From the NCBI GenBank assembly GCA_025403435.1, contig CM046350.1, forward strand, positions 23,933,661 through 23,997,660: a stretch of 64,000 nt of DNA, read 5' to 3'. The notes under the pieces are model-generated. The model did not search any database. It saw only the letters and a list, made by a program, of their open reading frames with translations, and had not been told where the DNA came from. Source of the DNA: Artocarpus heterophyllus (taxonomy: Eukaryota; Streptophyta; Magnoliopsida; Rosales; Moraceae). Both the position numbers and the translations under genes were made by a program. Numbering within the stretch: position 1 is the stretch's first letter; each line of letters starts with the position of its first letter. This document shows, piece by piece, positions 34,403 to 46,140 of the stretch.

Positions 34403-37400
34403 GACGTCTGGAAGCTCTGGAACCTAGTAGACAGATTTATGCCTACACAAAGAAAGAGGATGATGTGGGGACTTCAACAATGGTGACAGGTCAATTTCTG
34501 TTGCTGACACTGATACTTATGTTTTATTTGATTCTTGAGCAACATACACATTCGCATCACTCAAGTTTGCTAAACGGATAGGAAATGAAGGGGTTAGGAT
34601 AGAACAAACTTGTAGAACTGCATTTCCCTTTGGGGAGGTAATAAGTTCCGATTATTGGTTACATCATGTACCATCATCATTTGCAAAAGGGAATTGTATA
34701 TCGATCTAATAATAATCAATATACAAGATTATGATGTTATCTTAGGAATGGATTTCCTGCGAAAATACACTGCCAAGATTAACTGTCGACATCGTAAGGT
34801 TACGTTTCGACCTTCTATAAGTGCAAAATTCGTGTATTCGGGGAAGATTCCCAAGGCTCCAAAGGTGCTAATTTTGACATTGAAAGCAAGGAAGATGTTG
34901 GAGAGGGGATGCACCAGCTATCTAGTGAATTTAGTAAATAAAGATCAAGAAGCTCAGTTAGGACTAGAGAATGTCTCTATAGTAAAAGAATTCATTGATG
35001 TATTCCTAGACAAATTACCAAGTTTACCACCAGAGCGGGAGATTTTCGTTCGAGATTGAATTGACATCGGGTACAGCCCTGATTTCGAAGGCACCGTATC
35101 ATATGGCTCCAAGAAAACTCAAAGAGCTTCAGGTGTAATTGCAGGAATTGCTGGACAAAGGGTTTATACGACTGAGTCATTCTCCATGGGGAGCGCCCAT
35201 TTTATTCGTCAAGAAGAAAGATAGAATCTTACAGATGAGCATTAATTACTGGGAACTGAACAAGGTCACCATTAAAAACAAGTATTTACTTTCGAGGATT
35301 GATGATTTATTTGATCAATTGAAAGGAGCGTCTGTATTTTCAAAAATTGACTTGCGCTCTGGATACCATCAACTTTGAGTTAAGGAAGAGGACGTGCCAA
35401 AGACAACGTTTCGAATGTGTTATGGACATTATGAATTCTGTGTTATGCCATTCGGATTGACTAATGCCCCAGCAGCCTTTTATGGATCTTATGAACTGGA
35501 TTTTCAAGGACTATCTATACAAATTTGTCATCGTGTCCATCGACGATATTCTCATTTATTCAAGAACGCTGGAGGAACATAAGAAACACTTGAGGATTGC
35601 ACTGCAGTTGTTAAGAAAGCATCAGTTATATGCAAAGTTCTCAAAATGTGCATTTTGGCTAGAAAAAGTTCATTTTCTAGGACATGTGGTGTCACAAGAT
35701 GGAGTATATGTCGATCCTTCCAAAGTTGAAGCAGTAAATAAATGGCCTACACTGAAGAGCTTTACCGAGATCAGGAGTTTCCTTAGGTTAGTGGGCTATT
35801 ATCGATGTTTTGTAGAATGATTCTCTAGACTTGTAGCACCGCTTACAGCTCTTACCCGGAAGACAGTAAAATATGAATGGACCAAAAAGTGTGAAGAAAG
35901 TTTTCAAGAGTTAAAAAGGTGACTCACAAGTGCACCGGTGCTAACATACTTGATCTGAACCTAGGAAATTTCGTGATCTACGATGATGCATCAAAAAGGG
36001 GCTTGGGAGCCGTACTCATGCAAAATGAAAAAGTGATTGCATATGCATCTCGACAACTAAAAGATCATGAAAGGAACTATCCGACGCATGACTTGGAATT
36101 AATGGCGGTTGTATTTGCATTGAAGATTTGGCGCCACTACTTGTGTGGAGCTAAATACGAGATTTATACTAATCATTAGAGTCTGAAGTATATTTTTACA
36201 TAGAAAGAGTTGAATATGAGACAATAAAGATGGCTCAAGCTAATTAAAGACTATGACTGTGAAATTTTATATCACCTTGGAAAGGCTAATCGAGTAGCTG
36301 ACGCACTCAGTCGTAGAACAACGTCCTTACTTGCAATGGTGCAGCTGATACTAAAATCTCTCCAAAAAGACTTGATAGAAGCAGAAATAGAGATAATCAC
36401 AGAAGGATTAGCCGATCTATCATTCTGACTAGTTATCCTGGAGAACTTGAAGGAATAGCAAGAAGCGGATTCATCACTACTCAAGTACAAAGATGAAGCC
36501 CTTAAAAACAAGGAAGCAGAATTTCGTATCCTGGAAGATGGCATTCTCCGCTACAAGGGCAGATTATGCATTCCCAATAATGAAGAATTAAAGAGGCAGA
36601 TATTGGAAGAGGCTCATGAGGCACCGTATGCTACTCACCTAGCAGCAACCAAAATGTACCAAGATTTGAAAGAGCATTATTGGTGGCATGGAATGAAAAA
36701 TGATGTTGCACGATTTGTCAGTAAATGTCTCATGTGCCAAAAAGTGAAGGCTGAACATCAACGACCGGTAGGCGAACTACAGAAGATTGAAATTCCAAAA
36801 TAGAAATGGGACCAAATAACTATGGATCTAGTGACGGGACTACCCAAAACTACGGGAGGACATGACGCTATATGGGTAATTGTGGACAGATTGACCAAAT
36901 CTGCACACTTTTTGCCTAACTCAGCAGCTCTGTAGAACGATTAGCTGAACTATATGTTGCCCAGATAGTTAGATATCATGGAGTTCCAAGATCCATTATT
37001 TTTTATCGTGATGGCCGGTTCACTTCCAAGTTCTGGAGGAGTGTTCACCAGGCAATGGGAACAAAGTTGATCTTTAGTACAGCTTTCCACCTTCAAACGG
37101 ATGGTCAGTCTGAAAGGACTATTCAAACTCTGGAAGATATGCTGAGAGCCTGCGTGTAAGATTTCAAGGGAGGATGGGATAGAAATCTTCCATTGAACAA
37201 ATTTGCTTACAATAACAGCTATCAAACCTCCATAGGAATGGCTCCATACAAAGCTCTCTACATGAGAAGATGTAGATTGCCTCTGCATTGGTATGAAACC
37301 AAAGAAAAAGTGTTATCGACTACGGATTTCGTGCAAAGGACTACAAAGAATGAAAAACTAATCCGTCGATGGATGGAAACTGCTTTTAGTCATCAGAAGA

Positions 37401-37855
37401 GTTATGCTTATTGGTGACGAAGACCCCTAGAATTCCAAGCAGGGGATTTGGTCTTCTTGAAAGTAATGCCAATGAAAGGGGTAGTAAGATTTAGGAAGAA
37501 AGGAAAACTCAGCCCAAGTTATATTGGACCATTTGAAATTCTGGGAAGAGTAGGCAATATGGCTTACAAATTAGCTTTACCTCCTGAAATGGCATCGGTA
37601 CATAACATGTTTCATGTCTCCATGCTAAAGAAGTATGTACCTAATCCCTTACATGTTCTGCAGCCTGAAGAAATTGATGTACAAGAGAATCTATCCTATG
37701 AAGAGAAACCAGTTCGAATTCTGGCTCGAGAAGAAAAGGAACTAAGAAACAAGAAGATTCCTCTCGTCAAAGTTTCGTGGCGCAACCAACAAGTGGAGGA
37801 AGCAACCTAGGAGCAAGAGGATGAAATGAGGAAAGTTTACGCCAAATTGTTTTGA
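34403..37855 (+). pseudogene. pol of element 1: protease, reverse transcriptase, RNase H, integrase, chromodomain-like tail
   Basis: The protease motif near 34,530 reads FDS followed by a stop and ATYTFASLKF, so the active-site loop is broken. The reverse transcriptase runs from about 35,100 to 35,820: [37 protein letters not shown] and the catalytic SIDDILIYS. RNase H follows at 35,960-36,310: [14 protein letters not shown] to DALSRR. The integrase zinc finger is at 36,603-36,750 (HEAPYATHL, then CLMCQK) and the core, with [15 protein letters not shown], lies near 36,825. The tail from 37,448 includes KLSPSYIGPFEILGRVGNMA and KIPLVKVSWRNQQVEEAT near a weak chromodomain. The last stop is at 37,853-37,855. 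At least ten stops or shifts are visible. Confidence 0.85.
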
Positions 37856-37871
37856 TTTTCGAGGACAAAAA

Positions 37872-37888
37872 TTCTTAAGAGGGGTAGG
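37872..37888 (+). promoter_or_regulatory. Polypurine tract of element 1
   Basis: The sequence cttaagaggggtagg lies immediately before the LTR start tgtaatgatc at 37,890, the usual position for plus-strand priming. Confidence 0.7.
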
Positions 37889-37889
37889 T

Positions 37890-38739
37890 TGTAATGATCA
37901 AAGGAAATTCATTAATAAAATCTAATATTTAATTAGGTTTAATTAATGAATTTACCCTTAAAAATTGTATTTTCTATAAAAATTATGATAATGTACAAAT
38001 AAGCAGTATCAATAGGAAACTCCACTACGAACTTGATGCAATGTTGGATATTGTCAATACAGATTTTGTGAGTTAAATACTCAAAAATATGTAAATAATA
38101 TCCATAAAATAAATTTTATATCACAATTAATTATAGAATTGTGATATAAATAGATGGGTAATTAAGATATAAATAAGATAGAGAGTCTACCAAAACCCTA
38201 AACCAGTGAAAAAGGGGGTCTGATGCGGTATAGGTATATTGTTAAGTGAAAACACATATATAAGAAATGTTATGTTTGGCTTCCAAAAATAAACCAAAGG
38301 CAAGTAGTATATTTTATACAGTCTAAGAATAAGTTTTGCATTGATTTTTACTACAACAATATAAGAAAAATAATGTGTAGTGAAAAATTATACTATGTAA
38401 ATTTTGAGGCCCACCAAGTAAACATCCATTGAAATTTTATTAGGCCACCATGTGATGAAAGGTGGCCCAATCACACCTAGCCACCTTAGTAAACCACTTG
38501 ATTACTTGGTGAGTCACTATAACAAGATAAGCATGAATTAAAGTTAAAACAAGCCAAAAATTTTTTCATCCCTTCTCCTTCACCCCACGGCAGACATTAG
38601 AGCTCCATCTCAAAAATTTCCCAAACCCAAATCTTTTCAAAATTGACCCCAATTGAGTTCAAGAAGCAAATTTCAAAGGATTTTATCAAATTTGAGGTAA
38701 AAATCTAAACTTTTTTTTCAAGTTCTCTTAGGGTTTTCT
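37890..38739 (+). repeat. 3' LTR of element 1, first part
   Basis: It aligns with 23,958-24,805 and stops at agggttttct, where element 2 begins. The last five bases, tttct (38,735-38,739), are duplicated at 51,352-51,356. Confidence 0.88.
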
Positions 38740-41700
38740 TGCAATGACCGAGAAAAATTTCATTAATAAAATCTAATATTTAATTGGGCTTAATTAATGA
38801 ATTTACTTTTAAAAATATAAATTGTTGTAAAAATTGTAATTTTTGTAAAAATTACGATAAAGTAGGAATAAACGGCATTGAATGTAAATTTTATGATAAA
38901 TGTGATGCAATGTTGGATATTACCGAATACAAATTCTATGAGTTTAATTACTTAAAAATTTGTAAATAATATCCATAAAATGAATTTTATATCACGATTA
39001 ATTGTAAAATTGTGATATAAATAAGTGGGTGATTAAAATGTAAATAAGATACAGAAGTTGTCCAAACCCAATTCAGGGGTAAAACGGAGGCCGAAGCAGT
39101 ATGAGTATACTGCTAAATGAAAACACATATACAAAAAATGTTATGATTGGCCTCCAAAAGTAAACGAAAAGTAAGTCAAATATTTTTATACAGTCTAAGG
39201 ATAGAAAGTACACTGAATTGACCACGACAGTATAGAAAAAATACTTTGTGATGAAAAATTACACAGTATAAATTTTTAATTCCACAAAGTGGACACTCTT
39301 TGGTTTTCTATTGGGCCACAGGTCTAGAAAAGTGGCTCAATCCCCTTATGACACCTAGTGGTATACTCATGGGTTACCATGAGTCACCAAATGTGATAAG
39401 GAAGCATTTAATGCATAGTTATCACAAAATTTCATTTCCTTTCTTCTTCTCCAAGTTCCGGCAGCCATTGTGAGACTTCTAAAAAAATTTTCTCAGCCCC
39501 CAAACTTTGGAAAAATACCTCCAACAAGTTTTATAAGCAACTACAAGGATTTTCTACAAGTTTTAAGGTAAAATCCTAAACTTTTTAATGAGTTTTCATG
39601 GGATTTTTCATGGGTTGAAGAGAGAAATTTATCCATGGTATTTTTGTATGGAAAGGAAGCTTAGGAGGGAGTTCAAAGGGATTTTGAAGGCTTGAAACCG
39701 AAAGGGTGTTATTTTGGTAAGTTTTAAGTTTTAAAGTTTTGAAATTTTATGGATTTTATTTTGATTTCTATTCTTTCAAACCCATGTGGGTTCTTCAGCA
39801 TGTATTTGCTGAAATTTCATGCATATGTGAAGTATGGCATGTTTGAGTTGTGAAATTTTAATTTATGGTGCAAAATGGTAATTTTTGCAAAAAGTTTTAT
39901 TTTTGTAATTTTGATGTTTGACTTTGCAAAAGTGATGTTTGAGCATGAGAATGTTTTGATTAAGGCATGGAATGGTTTCTGCAGGGGTATAATTGCAATT
40001 TTGAAATGAATTTTTGTAAAAATGCCGTAGGAACTAAATTGAAAGAAAAAGATTTCTCTCGGCAGAATTAAAAAATGGCCAAAAGCACCCTTGTACAGTG
40101 AGATTTTAGAAAAAGTTAAAACATGAAAGTTGTAGATCTTGATAAAACTGTTAGGCTAAACAAACGGTTCGTTGAAAAACTCATTTGTTTGTGAGATTTT
40201 TATTTTTCAAAGAATTTACAAAAATTGTGAAAAAATTTAAAAAGGGCAAAAACGTCATTTCCCAAATGATTTTGAATATGGTACTCTGAGCAAAAATGGT
40301 CCTTGAGAAAAATAGAAAATTTTGATGCAAAGAAGTAAATTTTAGTCCCGGGGGTAAAATCGTTAAAATTTTCAGTTCAAGGACTAAACTGTAAAGTTTT
40401 ATGAAAATGGGGCATAATTGAGAAATAAAGAGATTAAACCCACTAGGGTGTTATTTTAAAATTAGTATGAGGTTATTTTCATAAGAATAACGAAAATCGA
40501 GCTCGGGTAGGTTAGTGGACCCACGGAGGGCAAAATCGTCATTTTTTCCCAAATAACCCGAACCGCTTTGAAATGTTTCCAATGGGATAAGAAAACAACT
40601 AGAAAGGTTCCCGCCCTTAGTTAGAAATGATAGGGTAAAGTTAGATAGAAATAAGAAAAACCAGTGGTTTTAGAATTGTGCAGAGTAATGCAACTCAATT
40701 TATTAACTAACGGATGTTTCGTATCAAAACATAGTGAAATTTGGCTAATGACTTTGTAATTGGCCAACAGGATCCTAGGAGTCTAGGAGAAGGGAAATCG
40801 AGATTAAGTTGCCCGACATTCGCATCAAGTAAGTACCCATCCCACCTACAGTATGAAATTGTAGGCTTAGTGTGCAAAATGTATATATGTATACCTGTGT
40901 GTATATCAAGGTGTATACTTGTATGTATGCAACGACATAAGTATTTATAAAAATGAAAGGGTATCCTTGTGAGTATATGGAATATATATATATACCTAAG
41001 AGTATATAATGACATATACCTGAGTGTATATGATGATCTATATTAGTATGTATATTTTATGTTAAGTACCTGTGAGTACATTATGCTATATACCTGTGCG
41101 TATATTAATGTGTACCAGTGTGTATATTTTATGTTAAGTGCCTGTGAGTACATTATGCTATATACCTATGCGTATATTAATGTGTACCAATATGAATATT
41201 TTATGTTAAGTACCTGTGAGTACATTATGCTTTATACCGTATATTAATGTGTACCAGTGTGTATATTTTATGTTAAGTACCTGTAAGTACATTATGTTAT
41301 ATACCTGTGCGTATATTAATGTGTACCAGTGTCTATATAAAGTATGTACCTGTGTGTATTATATCGTACAACAGCATTTATGTAGATTATGTTATGTATA
41401 ACATGTGATCATCACTTCATGCATGGTATGATAACCATAATAAGTGAATTGGTAAACGAATCACCAAAAGTTAAGAAAAGTGTCGTACCGACTCCTGACT
41501 CAAGGGGAGTTTAAGGATTACAGGATGGTCATGATGTTACGTAGACCTAAGTGCGCAATGGTACGAACACTTGGGCCCTAGTTAAAGATAAGAAATGATA
41601 ATGATAAAGAAGGACTATAAGAAAGCATAATGAGATCATGCATTTTATTGAATGTGCATGTGGGTTTATATGGGACTTACTGGGCGTTAGCTCATTAAGT

Positions 41701-42029
41701 ATTTCATGCTGTAGGTATTCCAACAAAAAGGTTAGAATAAATCATAATGATGAGTTGGCAGACGGATGATGTGTGCAGACTGGGTATGGTTTCTGCCACA
41801 ATATGTTTTTCGTTGTATGGTGTTTTAAGATATTTTGAAAGTAATGTTTGATAAGCTACATTGTGAAAGAAGTGTGATTTTGTAAACACAAGTATATGTT
41901 TGTATTTCAAAAGTTATTAAACCAGTATATGTACAGTATTTATATAAAAGAAAAAAAAATTTCCTAAATTTTTGCCCTAAAGTAAGTAAGAAAGAGTTTT
42001 ATCACGGTCCAAAAAGACGGGTTGTGACA
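38740..42029 (+). repeat. 5' LTR of element 2 (3.29 kb)
   Basis: It starts tgcaatgaccgag and ends gggttgtgaca. Landmarks are the palindrome agcagtat-gagt-atactgct (39,095-39,114), a cagtata/tacact cluster (39,195-39,270), gggcaaaa-cgtcattt motifs (40,254 and 40,528), aagtaagt (40,827), the arm acctacagtatgaaat (40,844-40,859), a tandem repeat (40,870-41,370) and the arm atttcatgctgtaggt (41,701-41,716). It is 144 bp longer than the 3' LTR, mostly from the tandem repeat. Confidence 0.92.
40870..41370 (+). repeat. Tandem repeat of about 72 bp (two 35-36-bp halves) in the 5' LTR of element 2
   Basis: Units read ttttatgttaagtacctgtg then agtacattatgctatatacc then tgtgcgtatattaatgtgta, repeated about four times between 41,045 and 41,340. 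The 3' LTR has about two units, which accounts for the length difference. Confidence 0.8.
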
Positions 42030-42031
42030 GT

Positions 42032-42043
42032 TGGTATCAGAGC
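42032..42043 (+). promoter_or_regulatory. Primer binding site of element 2
   Basis: The sequence tggtatcagagc, two bases after the LTR end, is an exact complement of the initiator methionine tRNA 3' end used by most plant LTR retrotransposons. Confidence 0.92.
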
Positions 42044-42185
42044 GAAAATCTTGTCACCCTACTGCACATTGTCGTCTGCTCCATTGCCATAGCTCAAGTA
42101 AGATAGTTTGATTTTAAGTATAGGAATGTTTAGTTTCTAATTTTCTATGGTATTGATATGTTAATTACAACAATAAATATAGTAT

Positions 42186-42977
42186 ATGGTGGAACCGCAT
42201 CATGATTGTGATATGGAAGCTGATCGAAGAGCTAGTATTGCTTTTCAAGATGCAATGCCACCACGATCCGTTGGGAGTCGGCAACCTATGGTGTTGACCG
42301 AATGGCTTCATGCAGTTGAGGTAACCTTTGATGATTGTCATACGCCACCACATCTCCAGGTATTATTGGCCTCGGGACTGTTGTTGAGGGAAGCTTTAGC
42401 ATGGTGGTTGAGGATTGGACCTGATGAGCGACCAGGGGACTGGCAAGGCTTCAGACAACAGATTCAAGCTAAATTTGCACCTTTACCTCCAGCAGATGTC
42501 ACGCACATCCAAATGATTCCGATGTAGTGGGCTGATTGGCGACGCAGGTTGTACTTATGTGTAGAACCAGTTTGGGGAAGATATGTAGGGGAGCCAGTAG
42601 ATCACTATATCTTGAGGTTTCACCAAACCATGATGCCATTGATTCCTCCCGAATTACCTTTACGGCGAATTTGTGATTTGGTTAGGAGAGATCTTCCTGA
42701 TGCAGTCCGACGACAAATGCAATATCCAAGAAACTACCTCAGCGTCCACGACTTTCTTATGGCGGTACTACATGCAGAGCAGAATGTAGTCGTACCCCTA
42801 GAAGATCCCCCAATGGATATGGAAGATGATGATGGTGATGATAGTGATGAAGAGCCCATGCCTCCTGAACCCATTATTGCAAGTGATGACGAATCTACTG
42901 ACTCAGACGAGGAGGAAGAGGAGGATCCCGAGGAGGATTCTGAACATAGTGATATATCGAGAGTCGAGTCAAACTAA
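42186..42977 (+). pseudogene. Additional gag-like protein (first reading frame) of element 2, one stop
   Basis: It opens at ATG 42,186, about 155 bases after the LTR, and runs 263 codons with a single in-frame stop (tag, 42,525-42,527, after IQMIPM). Residues 36-105 (LTEWLHAVEVTF, ALAWWLRIGPDERPGDW, FRQQIQAKFAPLP) look like the N-terminal half of a gag capsid. Residues 118-195 (WADWRRRLYL, VDHYILRFHQTMMPLIP, LRRICDLVRRDLPDAVRRQM, LHAEQNV) look like the C-terminal half. The remainder is acidic (DEEEEEDPEED). No zinc knuckle is seen. The same frame is preserved in element 1. It is distinct from the gag frame that starts at 43,528. Function unknown: perhaps a structural partner or regulator of Gag. 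Confidence 0.78.
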
Positions 42978-43227
42978 AAAGAATTTATGAAGACTTTTGT
43001 AGTCTAACGTACATAGATATGGGATTAGTACAGTTTTGGGCTTGGTTGCCTCTGTATATGTATGAGTATGCATGTATGTTCGGCAAGTGGTATCCCTCGC
43101 AGCAATAGGGTATATGTAGCCGAAAGTGATAACTGCTCCCGGAAATGATATGAATATTATGTATGAAAGAAAGTAAGAATGTATGTTAGTTATCCATGTA
43201 ATGTTACGAAGAATGTAAAAAGGCAAT

Positions 43228-43351
43228 GGAAAAGGTTCATGAAATGAAATGCATGAAGGTAAAGGAAATGAAATGTATGAAAGTAAATGAAATGAAATGT
43301 ATGAAAGTAAATGAAATGAAATGTATGAAGGTTACTGAAATGAAATGTATG
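43228..43351 (+). repeat. 24-bp tandem repeat (gaaatgaaatgtatgaaagtaaat), about five copies
   Basis: It lies in the spacer between the two gag-like frames of element 2. The equivalent place in element 1 (near 33,062) has a single unit, so the array expanded after the two copies diverged. Confidence 0.85.
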
Positions 43352-43527
43352 AACTAAATTGTATGAAACGAAACGTAAGAAATGAGATATTGAGTTATGT
43401 TATCGTTTATGTTTGTATGTATTTATATGATTGAAGAATGTTCTTTATAAAATACTATTAAGTTAATAGTATATATTGATGTAACAACGAAATTATATGA
43501 TAGGCTTGTAAACCTATTTTATTATTG

Positions 43528-44720
43528 ATGGCTGATACACCCGGAGAACCTATGAACCCGAATTTGATGGCCATGATTGCGGAGTTGCAACAGAAACTTC
43601 GAGCTCAGGAGTTAGAAATGCAAGAGTTAAGAGCGCAGCTAGCGAATCAGAATCTCGAACCGCAAGCACGTGCGAACTCATCACCCCCAGTATTACCTCA
43701 GCAAGTGGAACCAGCTGGCCCAGTTGTTCCAGCTGTTTCGATAGCATATGCTACCGAATTCTATGAAAGATTCCGACGGATGAAAGCCCCAGAATTTGAC
43801 GGATCTATGGATCCATTAGAAGCCGATGATTGGCTTACTGGTATAGAACGAGTTTTAAAATTTATGGCGCTTAGTGACCATGAGAAAGTCTTGTGTCCTC
43901 ATTTTCTCTCACCAAGGATGCTAGGAGATGGTGGGAATCAGTAGAACGTAGAAGGAATGTAAATGAAATGACATGGCCTGATTTTGTGGAAGAGTTCGGA
44001 AGGGCTTATTTCAATGTGGAAACGATGGCAACCCAACAAGAAGAATTCAATAATTTTAAACAAGGCAACATGTCAGTGGCAGATGTTGTGAAGAGGTTTA
44101 ACCAATTGGCGCGCTTATGTCCTGAATTGGTACCCATGGATCGGGAACGAATAAGAAGATTGATGAGAATGTTTTGAACTGACATTGCCCTTATAGTCGA
44201 TAGTGGAGGGCAAGCCCCTATGGATGTAGAGGATTGTATTGAACGGGCTACTAGAGCCGAATTCAGAATTGCCCGTGACAAGGAAGAGAGGGCAAGAATT
44301 TTCAAGACTCTAAAGGAGGAGGAGGCTTTAGCTAAGCAGAGCCAAGTGGTATAGGCAAAAGGGCAAGAAAGTGTTCCAAGTCAAGGGCAGTCCCAAAACC
44401 ATCTAGTTGGACGCAACTGCAATGCTAACAACAAGAGGAAATGGAACGCGATTAGTCCAAAGAATCAAAAAGGACAACCTCATAAAAGAAGCGGTGATGG
44501 AGGAAACAATAAGCCTCTCTGCAATCAGTGCGGAAAGAGACATGCTTGAGAGTGTAAAGCTGGCACCAACAAGTGCTTCCTCTGTGGCAAAGAAGGACAC
44601 TATGCCAAAAATCGTTTCTCCAATCCCCAGAATCAGAATAACCAGAATCAACAAAAGTATCAGGGAACCAGCTTCACGCAGTCCAAGCACAGATTGAAGG
44701 CCTTAGTATCAGTCAGGGAT
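43528..44720 (+). pseudogene. gag of element 2 (capsid and zinc-knuckle region), broken
   Basis: ATGGCTGATAC at 43,528 starts a coiled-coil-like N-terminus (LQQKLRAQELEMQELRAQL). The capsid core follows: RFRRMKAPEFDGSMDPLEAD, WLTGIERVLKFM, and after a one-base loss near 43,895, SFSLTKDARRWWESVERRR and EEFGRAYFNVETMATQQEEF. A TGA at about 44,175 replaces a probable CGA. The basic tail leads to the knuckle region (about 44,520-44,630): CNQCGKRHA followed by a stop, then CFLCGKEGHYAKNR, in which the final Cys of the CCHC motif is replaced by Arg. The protein would package RNA into the particle. The breaks exclude function. Confidence 0.85.
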
Positions 44721-46140
44721 GCTTGGAAGCTCCAGAACCAAGTGGACGAATTTACGCTTATATGAAGAAGGAGGATGATGCAAGAACGTCGTCGGTGGTA
44801 ACAGGTCAGTTTTTTGTTGCCAATACTGATGCCTATATTTTATTTGACTCTGGAGCAATGCATTCATTTGCCTCGCTTAAGTTTGCTAAACAGTTATGGA
44901 ATGAATGGGATAGAATATAACAGACTTTTAAAACTGCACTTCCCTGTAGGGAGGTATTGAGTTCTGATTATTGGTTACATCACGTACTGATAATCATTTG
45001 TGGAAGGGAATTGCATATTGATTTGATCATAATTGATATACAAGACTACGACGTTATCCTAGGAATGGATTTCTTGGGAAAGTACACGACCAAGATTAAC
45101 TGTAGACACCACAAGGTTACATTCTGACCTTCTGGAAGTGAGAAGTTCGTGTATTCAAGAAAGGTTCCTAAGGCTCCAAAGGCGCTAATTTCTGCGTTAA
45201 AAACAAAGAAGATGTTGGAGAGTGGATGCATAGGCTATTTGGTGAACTTAGTAAGCAAGCCACAGAAGGCTCAGTTAGGACCAGAGAAAGTCCCCATAGT
45301 AAAAGAATTTGATGATGTGTTTCCAAATGAGTTACCAGGCTTACCACCGGTATTGGAGATCTCGTTCGAGATTGAGTTGACACCGGGTACAGCCCTGATA
45401 TTGAAGGCATCGTATCGTATGGCTCCAGGAGAGCTCAAAGAGCTGCAGGTGCAACTACAAGAGTTGCTGGATAAAGGATTTATTCGGCCAAGTCATTCCC
45501 CATGGGGAGCGCCTGTATTATTTATCAAGAAGAAAGATGACACGTTACGAATATGCATCGATTATCGAGAGCTAAACAAAATCACAATTAACAATAAGTA
45601 TCCACTTCCAAGGATTTATGACCTATTTGATCAATTGAAAGGAGTGTCAGTATTCTCGAAGATCGATCTACGCTCTGGATATCATCAACTACGAGTTAAA
45701 GAGGAGGACATGCCAAAGACAGCGTTTTGAACATGTATGGGCATTATGAGTTTTGTGTTATGCCATTTGGACTGACTAATGCCCCGACAGCATTTATGGA
45801 TCTTATGAACCGAATTTTCAAGGACTACCTCGACAAGTTTGTCATAGTTTTTATTGACGATATCCTGATATATTCAAGAACACCAGAGGAACATGTAGAG
45901 CACCTGAGGATCGTACTACAATTATTGAGAAGGCATCAATTGTACGCCAAGTTCTCAAAATGTGAGTTTTGGCTGGAGAAGGTCCATTTCTTAGGACACG
46001 TGGTGACACGGGATGAAGTATCTGTTGATCCCACCAAAGTGGAAGCGGTGAATAAGTGGCCTACACCAAAAAGCGTAACCGAAATCAGAAGTTTCCTAGG
46101 TTTAGCAGGCTACTATTGACGTTTTGTGGAAGGATTTTCC
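44721..46140 (+). pseudogene. pol of element 2, part 1: protease and reverse transcriptase
   Basis: The protease carries the aspartic active site LFDSGAMHSFASLKFAKQL (44,840-44,900). The frame is broken between about 44,920 and 45,149. The reverse transcriptase begins near 45,410: [78 protein letters not shown]. After a TGA at 45,728-45,730 come [20 protein letters not shown] and the catalytic [15 protein letters not shown], then FLGHVV and the connection region [21 protein letters not shown], ended by TGA at 46,117-46,119. It copies the element RNA into DNA. Both TGA codons stand where related sequences have Arg. Confidence 0.9.

Noticed and set aside
41059..41401. Cysteine/tyrosine-rich repeat frames in the element 2 LTR
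   Set aside because: They are translations of the 72-bp LTR minisatellite. The repeat length is a multiple of three, which keeps the frame open.
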